Of a stretch of DNA of 64,000 bases, positions 58,159 to 64,000 are shown one piece after another. The notes beneath the pieces were generated by a model that was given only the letters and a program-made list of their open reading frames with translations, ran no database searches and was not told the DNA's origin. Location: the NCBI RefSeq assembly GCF_000092045.1, contig NC_007761.1, positions 1,119,001 to 1,183,000 on the forward strand, written 5' to 3'. Position numbers and translations under genes: made by a program. The stretch is from Rhizobium etli CFN 42 (GTDB lineage: Bacteria > Pseudomonadota > Alphaproteobacteria > Rhizobiales > Rhizobiaceae). Positions within the stretch are counted from its first letter, which is position 1. Every line of letters starts with the position of its first letter.

Positions 58159-60450
58159 TTACTTTTCGCAAAGCCGTCGGCCGCCGGAATAGGGCTGATA
58201 GGTACAATCGGACGGCCGGAAGGAGCGGTAGCTGCGCGAGCAGGCGCTGATGTTGCAGGACTGCGGCGCGCCTTGCCCATCGACGACCGCTTCGCTCGAT
58301 TGCACACCGTTCAGCGTGCGTTCGCTCGCCGCCTCGCGGATGAAGTCTCGCCAAATATGCGCCGGCAGGCCGCCGCCGGTCACCCCTTTCATCGGCGTGT
58401 CATCGTCGTTGCCGACCCAGACACCGACGACGAGCGCGTCCGTGAAGCCGACGAACCAGGCGTCACGATTGTCCTGGCTCGTACCGGTCTTGCCGGCCGC
58501 AAACCTGCCGGGATCTGCGCCGCGTCCGGTGCCGCGCTCGACCACCATCTGCAGCAGGCCGAGGAGATCCGACTGATAGGGTGAAAGATCGACATCCGGC
58601 TTTGATTGTTGGCCAACCCGAAACGTCTGCGGCTGCCCGGCGGCCTGGAAGTCGATGATGCCCCATGGCTTGACAGGTGCCTTGCCGAGTTGGACGGACG
58701 CATAGGCGCTGGTGAGGTTGAGCAGATTGACTTCGGATGTGCCAAGCGCCAGGGACGGCGTATCGGCCAGTGGCGCGTCGATGCCGAGTTCGCGGGCTGC
58801 GGCGATCACATTGTCCAGACCGACCTCTTCGGCAAGTGTCACGGACGCGGCATTGAGCGATCGCGCGAAGGCTTCGGCAAGCGTTACCCAGCCGCGATAG
58901 TCGCCACCGGAATTTTCCGGCGACCAGCCGTCAATGTCTATCGGCGCGTCCAGAACCTGGTCGGACAAGGTGAACCCAGCCTTCAACGCCGCGTAATAGA
59001 CGAACAGCTTGAAGGTGGAACCCGGCTGACGCATCGCAGTGACGGCGCGGTTGAACTGGCTCGCCTTGTAGTCGCGCCCGCCAACCATTGCGACGACCGC
59101 GCCGTCGGGCGTCATGGCAACCAGGGCGGCCTGCGAGGCTCCGACCGTCTTTCCTTCACCATCCAGCGCTTTTTTGACGACCCGCTCGGCGATCTGCTGC
59201 AACTGCGGCACCAGCGTGGTGCGCACCGTGGTCGAACCTGGCGAGGCGCCGGCAATTTCGCTTGCCTGCGGCGAAATCCAGTCGGCAAACCAGCTTCCAG
59301 AGCGCGGCGTCGGCGTCGTCGGGTGCAGTTTGGCAAAGCTCGTCTTGGCCTCCATCGCCTGTGGCGCGGTGATCTTGCCATTGGCCGCCATCGCGTCGAG
59401 AACGACCATGGTGCGCTGCCGGGCGCCTTCGAAATTGTCGATGGGATTCCATTGGCTCGGCGCCCGCAGCAACCCTGCCAGCATCGCCGACTCCGGCAGG
59501 GTGAGGGCGCCGATGTCCTTGTTGAAATAGATGCGCGCGGCGGCAGGCATGCCGGTGGCGCCGGCGCCGAGATAAACGCTGTTGAGATAGCGCGTCAGGA
59601 TTTCCGCCTTGCCGAGCTTCCACTCCAGCCAGAAGGCGATGACGACTTCCTGGATCTTTCGTTTTATGGTTCGGTCGCTGTCGAGATATTGCAGCTTGAT
59701 GAGTTGCTGGGTGATGGTGCTGCCGCCTTCCACCACCGAGCCGGCCTGCAAGTTCCGCAGAAGCGCCCGCCCGATGCCCCTGGGGTCGATGCCGAAATGA
59801 TCCATGAACCGGCGATCCTCGATTGAGAGGACGGCATCGATCAGATGGGGCGGAAATTGGTCGTAGCGGGCATATGGCCCTTGGTAAGGTCCTTGTCTTA
59901 CCAGCGGCATACCGTCGGCGGTTTCCAGAACGACGACAGGCTTTAACGTTCCATCCCGGATTTCGCTCCAGGGCACGTCTTTCAGTGCCCACACCAGCAC
60001 GCTTCCGACGAGTAGGCAGACAAGAAGGATGGACCCGAGAGCGAATTTCCGCCAGCCCCCAATGAGCGATGCGCTCCATCGACCTTCACGCGGTGTTGAG
60101 CGCCGCTCGCGAATGCCGCGCCCGGCTTTGACCAAGGCTGTCGTCATCCATTTGTGGGGAGCCCACGCTGTTCCAGGCCGCCTCCCGAGCTTCGTCCCCC
60201 AAAGCAATGCGGTCGTTTTGATCTTTGCCAAGGCAGAACTTGCCTGCACATCTTGGCGTATCGCCCGCAACAGAGTTCTGGCGGCTCGCCTGGTTTGGTC
60301 GAAGGATCCGTGGGGCGGCTTCGCGTCGTCGACTTGGGTGGTTCCTGCTGAATCCGAGGCGGCCGCTTGCGCTGGAGAATCCAGGTTCTGATTGCGACCC
60401 GAGCTCGAACTACTAACGCTTTCACCTGAGGATTCGGGAGAATTGGGCAT
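58159..60450 (-). CDS. Class A penicillin-binding protein (PBP1-type transglycosylase/transpeptidase)
   Basis: The protein is 763 aa. The first ~130 residues are a disordered, Ser/Gln/Arg-rich cytoplasmic tail, then a transmembrane helix (FALGSILLVCLLVGSVLVWA). GT51 glycosyltransferase motifs: AVLSIEDRRFMDHFGIDPRG and EGGSTITQQLIKLQYLDSDR. Transpeptidase motifs: SxxK in MRQPGSTFKLFVYYAALK, SxN in FARSLNAASVTLAEE and KTGTSQDNRDAWFVGFTDAL. The C-terminal ~50 residues are Cys-rich and Ser/Arg-rich (QSCNISACSRSYRSF), an unusual extension. It polymerises and cross-links peptidoglycan in the periplasm. The long N-terminal tail is notable among rhizobial PBPs. Confidence 0.85.
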   Translation of the reverse strand: MPNSPESSGESVSSSSSGRNQNLDSPAQAAASDSAGTTQVDDAKPPHGSFDQTRRAARTLLRAIRQDVQASSALAKIKTTALLWGTKLGRRPGTAWAPHKWMTTALVKAGRGIRERRSTPREGRWSASLIGGWRKFALGSILLVCLLVGSVLVWALKDVPWSEIRDGTLKPVVVLETADGMPLVRQGPYQGPYARYDQFPPHLIDAVLSIEDRRFMDHFGIDPRGIGRALLRNLQAGSVVEGGSTITQQLIKLQYLDSDRTIKRKIQEVVIAFWLEWKLGKAEILTRYLNSVYLGAGATGMPAAARIYFNKDIGALTLPESAMLAGLLRAPSQWNPIDNFEGARQRTMVVLDAMAANGKITAPQAMEAKTSFAKLHPTTPTPRSGSWFADWISPQASEIAGASPGSTTVRTTLVPQLQQIAERVVKKALDGEGKTVGASQAALVAMTPDGAVVAMVGGRDYKASQFNRAVTAMRQPGSTFKLFVYYAALKAGFTLSDQVLDAPIDIDGWSPENSGGDYRGWVTLAEAFARSLNAASVTLAEEVGLDNVIAAARELGIDAPLADTPSLALGTSEVNLLNLTSAYASVQLGKAPVKPWGIIDFQAAGQPQTFRVGQQSKPDVDLSPYQSDLLGLLQMVVERGTGRGADPGRFAAGKTGTSQDNRDAWFVGFTDALVVGVWVGNDDDTPMKGVTGGGLPAHIWRDFIREAASERTLNGVQSSEAVVDGQGAPQSCNISACSRSYRSFRPSDCTYQPYSGGRRLCEK

Positions 60451-60554
60451 CGGTTACCGCTAAAAAGGCTACGCAGCATGAGGTTTATAGCCGGGTGATG
60501 CCGCGTGTTCTACCGCAAAAGGCCCCGAAGGACTGCTCCTATGACATTGATGGC

Positions 60555-61196
60555 TCAAAGTGCGACTTGGGAAGCTACCGATATCAATTCCTGGGAATTC
60601 GGGGCCTTGTATGTCTGCAGGCCAGGCTCCAGAACTTCAGTGAAGCTCCAGCGCACGATGCCCTCCCGGTCGATGAGGAACTGACCGACAAGCTGCCCGT
60701 GGTCAGCCGTCATCATCTGCTGATCGGCTTCCGTAACCTGATATCCTTCCTTCTTGTTGATAAATTCGTCCATTGCAATCGGGTTCATGGGCTCGGGCAA
60801 CTCGCCCGGAAGATCGATCCGTATCGCCAGGACCGTGTCGATGCCGACCTCGCGCAAGCCGAAGGCTTGGTGCGAAGCCTTTACCGGGTCGGAAGCTGCA
60901 AGAAGATCTGGTATCGGATGGTAGCGGAAATAAAGTCGCGCCCGTTCGACCGGGGTGTTTACAACAGCCAGGGATTGGACGCCTTTCTCACGCAGCATCG
61001 GGTTGAGATATGCCATGGCCGCGACATGGCGCCTGCAGAACGGACAATGCAGGCCTCGAAACAAACCGATCAACAATGGGCTGTGGCCACGAAAATCATC
61101 TAGTGCGATCTTCCCCTCCCGCGAGATCGCATCGAACTCGACGTTCGGGACCCGGTCGCCCGGTTGCAGCGGATGGTCGACATAGCGCGTGGACAT
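60555..61196 (-). CDS. Peroxiredoxin-like (AhpC/TSA) protein
   Basis: The protein is 213 aa with a thioredoxin fold: PGDRVPNVEFDAISREGKIA, the strand LLIGLFRGLHCPFCRRHVAA with a CPFC motif, and GQLVGQFLIDREGIVRWSFT near the end. The CxxC at this place in a redoxin-type protein differs from the typical peroxiredoxin PxxxT/SxxC motif, so it may be a thiol-disulfide reductase or AhpC-like protein rather than a true peroxidase. GAGGAGG before ATG. No signal peptide, so cytoplasmic. It stands alone between PBP and small exported genes. Confidence 0.7.
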   Translation of the reverse strand: MSTRYVDHPLQPGDRVPNVEFDAISREGKIALDDFRGHSPLLIGLFRGLHCPFCRRHVAAMAYLNPMLREKGVQSLAVVNTPVERARLYFRYHPIPDLLAASDPVKASHQAFGLREVGIDTVLAIRIDLPGELPEPMNPIAMDEFINKKEGYQVTEADQQMMTADHGQLVGQFLIDREGIVRWSFTEVLEPGLQTYKAPNSQELISVASQVAL

Positions 61197-61638
61197 TGGA
61201 CAACCTCCTCGCTCGGGGATCAGTCGAGAAAAGGCGCCACTTTAAGTGCTTCGAGGTCGAGAGTGGGCATTGCAGGCTTGACCTCTCGTCTTACCGCACC
61301 GCCAGGATCCAATCTAAAATGGTCTCACATGAGCCCGCGGGCAAGCGATAAACAGCGAATCGTGAATTGAGAAAGTCCACTTTCTGGAAAACTCCGATTT
61401 TTTAGCGGGCCGTCCCTCAATTTTCTTTGTTGGTCTCTGGCGTTCCGCAGATCGAGCCTTCGATGCCGCGGATCGTGGCTCAAGCATCAGATTTCAGCTT
61501 GCCACCGACCGCCCAGGAATTCCTTGCCGATTTCCGTGATCAGGATTTCCACCGATTCCGGCACGCGCCAGCATTTCGACGCGCCTTGGTCGCTTCGCGG
61601 GCGAAGGCGCGCAGGGACGACGAACGGAGTGACCGCCC
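61197..61638. other. Intergenic stretch with an open reading remnant, no start
   Basis: About 440 bases. On the minus strand 61487 to about 61640 is an open frame of about 50 codons with protein-like text (e.g. RVPESVEILITEIGKEFLGG) ending in TGA at 61487, but with no start codon or ribosome-binding site. It may be a remnant gene. The rest shows nothing recognisable. Confidence 0.35.
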
Positions 61639-62079
61639 TTACTTTACCGTGATGGCAATACCGCTGAGATCGGCGTTGACTTGCAGGCCTACCTGCTTGC
61701 CTGTGAGCTCAAGTTGGGCGCCCTTGTCATTGGTCATGACAATCACCTGGGCCCCTTTGCCGACCGCGCCGCCACCGCCCGCCGCACCGTAGACCCCCGT
61801 CACATCTCGAGCGCGGCGAATATGGCGAACGGTACCGTGGAAATTGGTCTTAGAAGCCCCGAAGGCGAGGCCGCCCGAGATGCCGCCGACAGAGATGGGA
61901 TAGCGGCGACCATGGAAGGTCAGCGTGCCTTCGCCTCCAGAACCACCCACAAAGAAGGCAGCCTTGTAGACTGAGAAGCTGATCGTACCGCTGTCGGCAT
62001 GCGCGGAGCCGGCAAAGCCCATTCCTGCTGCAGCGATAACCGCAACCGCGACTGAACGAATTCTAGATGAAAATTTCAT
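61639..62079 (-). CDS. Small exported protein with Gly-rich domain
   Basis: The protein is 146 aa from ATG 62079 with a GAGGAG ribosome-binding site. Its signal peptide is IRSVAVAVIAAAGMGFAGSA with cleavage near AHADSG. The mature part is a single Gly-rich beta domain: GTISFSVYKAAFFVGGSGGE, TLTFHGRRYPISVGGISGGL, RARDVTGVYGAAGGGGAVGK and AQLELTGKQVGLQVNADLSG. This resembles the YSC84/DUF1134-like Gly-rich exported domains of alphaproteobacteria, but the match is by composition only. It should be periplasmic or envelope-bound. A longer frame upstream to 62292 is not used. Confidence 0.6.
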   Translation of the reverse strand: MKFSSRIRSVAVAVIAAAGMGFAGSAHADSGTISFSVYKAAFFVGGSGGEGTLTFHGRRYPISVGGISGGLAFGASKTNFHGTVRHIRRARDVTGVYGAAGGGGAVGKGAQVIVMTNDKGAQLELTGKQVGLQVNADLSGIAITVK

Positions 62080-62603
62080 GATGCAAGTCTCCTCAAAATC
62101 GAGGCTTACCCCGCCAGGAGGGCGTGTCAGCGTCATGCCAAAGTCACAGCTGAAACAGTCTCGCCCGTCATTGGTTCCAAGCACGGGGCCAGGATCCGAC
62201 TGGGAGAAAGAGGCCATAAAACGAAGCCGATGGCAAACATAGTCTTGGTGGCAGGGCAGCCCGTGGCAGCCAACGCTCGGCTGAATGAGCATTGCGAAAT
62301 CGAGATCATTTGTCGATGATGGAAGGTGATCGTCAACCCCCTGTCGATCAGGTTAGTCGCAAGAGCGATGCTCATCAGGGCATCAGCGGTTAGACGACCC
62401 GCCCGCATGCAGCAAGGACCAGAAAACTGGCGGCAATCGCGAGGCCATCCCTGGTTCCGACGTGACGAACGCCGAGCGCTGCGATCGGGAGCGGACTGTC
62501 GTGCACAATGAAGACGCAAGAACACAATCGCTGCGCCTTCAAAATCGATCTACCGAACGGAATGAGCCTAATCGCAATTCGCGCTGAGTGACCGTTGGCC
62601 TCC
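62080..62603. other. Intergenic stretch, no gene seen
   Basis: About 520 bases upstream of the exported 146-aa protein and downstream of the 90-aa protein. Open frames on both strands have Arg/Cys-rich, non-coding-like translations without ribosome-binding sites. No repeat or hairpin stands out. Confidence 0.4.
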
Positions 62604-62876
62604 TCAGCGGGGCTTCACGTTGGCGTGCTCGTTGGCGGCGTCCGTGTCAGTGGCTGGCGTCTGGGTGTCGTGTCCGGTGAACGGACTTCCCTGACCGGGC
62701 GCCAACGTACCGCTGTGACCGGCACTGTTGGTCGTAAAGGCGTGCGTCGTGGACGCTGCCGTGCTGCCGGACTTCAATCCATGCTGTTCCGCCTGGAAAA
62801 GGTGGTCGTCCGCCTGGGCAATGCCGCAGATGGAAAACAGCAAGAACGCCGCTGTAGTCAAGGGATGGATTTTCAT
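62604..62876 (-). CDS. Small exported hypothetical protein, 90 aa
   Basis: Starts at ATG 62876 with AAGGAG upstream. The signal peptide (MKIHPLTTAAFLLFSICGIA) ends in AQADDH. The mature part is polar and disordered, rich in Thr, Ser, His and Gly (SAGHSGTLAPGQGSPFTGHD), with no Cys left. Similar small exported proteins of unknown function occur in rhizobia. No nearby partner gene. Confidence 0.6.
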   Translation of the reverse strand: MKIHPLTTAAFLLFSICGIAQADDHLFQAEQHGLKSGSTAASTTHAFTTNSAGHSGTLAPGQGSPFTGHDTQTPATDTDAANEHANVKPR

Positions 62877-63281
62877 CGCAAGAACTCCTTCGTTTTGCGC
62901 CCTGGACGACAACACGCTGGCCACCGTCGATATTCGCCGGTTCTTGATCACATCCTCGTGAGCCAACCGCCTGCAGAACAATCACGCCGCTTCGCCCGAT
63001 CGCGGCAAGTTCGTTTTGCGCGGTCGTCGCTCATAAGATCTACGACCTACAGGCGCGACCATTTCTTGGACTCAAGTCTGAGAGCGGGTCTTGCGATTAA
63101 TCTGATCCCGCCTAAGTGGCTTGGAAAATGCGGGACAAGGCAAAGGACTTAAGCCCTAGTAGTTCGGCCGCTTCGGGCCGGCGTGCAACGTCCGATGATC
63201 TGATCGATTTCATCAAGTTTGCGACAGCGTCTTTCGCGAGGAATCCGCCAGCCCTTAGCCAGCGGATTTGGCCTCGCATAA
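62877..63281. other. Intergenic stretch upstream of the cysN terminator
   Basis: About 400 bases. A short motif AGTTCGGCCGCTTCGG occurs at 63160 and again inside the cysN 3' end near 63341. No gene is seen. Confidence 0.35.
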
Positions 63282-63302
63282 GGGGCCAGTCTTGCTGGCC
63301 CC
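63282..63302 (-). terminator. Intrinsic-type hairpin downstream of cysN
   Basis: GGGGCCAG and CTGGCCCC form a perfect 8-bp stem with a five-base loop, 11 bases after the cysN stop on the minus strand. The trailing T run is short, so the stop may be partly factor-dependent. Confidence 0.6.
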
Positions 63303-63312
63303 CTATCTCTTA

Positions 63313-64000
63313 TCAGATATCGCTCGCAGCGCTCGACCAGAGTTCGGCCGCTTCGGCTGCCGTCATCCGCCGCACTTCGGCTTCATGGCTGCGGCTGGCG
63401 AAGAGTTCGCTGGCCATGATCTGCTCGGCGAGATCGGCCGGAAGCGAGAGGATGACGCGGGCGTCGCCGGTGTGCAGCCCGCCGAGTTCGCTACGCTTGC
63501 CGGTCACCATGCCGCCGGCGACCGTGTTGTTGGTCTCCGGGTCGATCAGGATGAAGGAACCGGACTGCCGGTTCTGCTCGTAGGGGTCGAAGATTGCCGC
63601 TTCGTCGAAGGAAAGCCGCACCTTGCCGATCGCGTTCATGTAGAGCCGCTGGGCGGGGTTCCACGTGCCGGTCTTCAATTCGAGCTGGCTTAACGGCTGC
63701 ACCTGGACGCGCTGGCGGCGGCTGCCGCTCTTCAGCCAGTAGCGCTTGCCGGGCTCGATGCCCTCGGGCTGCAGCGCGACGATCTGCGCGTCAAAGGCAA
63801 GGCCGACCTGCGGCTGGGCGTCGATCGAAACGATCATGTCGCCGCGCGCCACGTCGACCTGGCGGTCGAGCACCAGCGTGATCGCGTCGCCGGCGACGGC
63901 GGCATTGCGCACCAGATCGAAGGTGACGATCTTGGAGACGTTGGCGACCATGCCCGACGGCAGGATCATGACGCTATCGCCCGGCTTGACCGAGCCGCCG
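63313..64000 (-). CDS. cysN: Sulfate adenylyltransferase subunit 1 (CysN), C-terminal part
   Basis: The gene continues beyond the window end on its 5' side. Visible are ~229 codons covering the EF-Tu-like domains 2 and 3: GDSVMILPSGMVANVSKIVT, VDVARGDMIVSIDAQPQVGL, GKRYWLKSGSRRQRVQVQPL, NAIGKVRLSFDEAAIFDPYE and SGSFILIDPETNNTVAGGMV. This order is diagnostic for CysN/NodQ. The protein ends shortly after (AELWSSAASDI) without an APS-kinase domain, so it is CysN and not a CysNC or NodQ fusion. It couples GTP hydrolysis to ATP sulfurylase (CysD) in sulfate assimilation. The catalytic GTPase domain lies outside the window. Confidence 0.88.
   Translation of the reverse strand, partial: GGSVKPGDSVMILPSGMVANVSKIVTFDLVRNAAVAGDAITLVLDRQVDVARGDMIVSIDAQPQVGLAFDAQIVALQPEGIEPGKRYWLKSGSRRQRVQVQPLSQLELKTGTWNPAQRLYMNAIGKVRLSFDEAAIFDPYEQNRQSGSFILIDPETNNTVAGGMVTGKRSELGGLHTGDARVILSLPADLAEQIMASELFASRSHEAEVRRMTAAEAAELWSSAASDI

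Noticed and set aside
62133-62525. 130-aa minus-strand open frame upstream of the exported 146-aa protein
   Set aside because: No ribosome-binding site, Arg/Cys-rich start and no domain; treated as non-coding.

Overview
The window reads as chromosomal DNA of a member of the Rhizobiaceae, most likely Rhizobium of the leguminosarum/etli type. This rests on overall high GC, the gene families present (DUF1515 phage protein, KTSC, DUF3618/holin-X stress operon, YidB, ArsR-AHSA1 pairs) and the palindromic intergenic elements typical of rhizobia. This placement is an inference from reading and was not checked by a search.

Region 1 (1-21.3 kb) is ordinary accessory chromosome. It opens with the 3' end of an elongation-factor-G-like gene. 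Two minus-strand exported or surface genes follow: a polysaccharide-lyase-like protein and a ~1430-residue mosaic of six Ig-like repeats, DUF4082, two Calx-beta domains and a glucose/sorbosone-dehydrogenase beta-propeller. Next come small secreted proteins, a cupin, an ABM monooxygenase, an alpha/beta hydrolase and two tandem ArsR-AHSA1 regulatory modules, each with a palindromic operator. After these lie an Asp-box (sialidase-fold) protein, a three-gene envelope-stress operon (nutrient-deprivation protein, holin-X, DUF3618), a hydrolase next to an AAC(3)-like acetyltransferase, YidB, and a dienelactone-hydrolase-like protein whose nucleophile is Ala.

Region 2 (about 21.3-47.7 kb) is a podovirus-like prophage or phage-derived particle block, almost entirely on the plus strand. 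Its order is spike-base protein, small and large terminase, portal, Zn-ribbon protein, scaffold-like protein, major capsid, decoration-like protein, adaptor, P22-gp10-like stabilisation protein (frameshifted), GNAT, S74-tailed protein, ejection-like protein, tail fibre (frameshifted), lysis cassette (DUF7940-like membrane protein, GH24 lysozyme, overlapping Rz/Rz1), a tail SGNH esterase and DUF1515. I see no integrase, repressor or replication gene. Inserted in the tail and lysis segment are surface-modification 'moron' genes: two methyltransferases, an OafA-type acyltransferase and a large multi-pass membrane protein. At least two of these insertions are flanked by decayed duplicates of the neighbouring phage gene. 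This phage-carried surface-conversion set is the most interesting part of the window.

Region 3 (47.9-64 kb) is again host chromosome. It holds small hypothetical genes, an ECF41-like sigma factor coupled to an SDR, a periplasmic HtrA/DegP protease, a LacI-family regulator, two LysR regulators (one divergent from a quinone oxidoreductase with a clear T-N11-A operator), an NmrA-type reductase, a class A penicillin-binding protein, a peroxiredoxin-like protein, two small exported proteins, and the 3' part of cysN running off the window.
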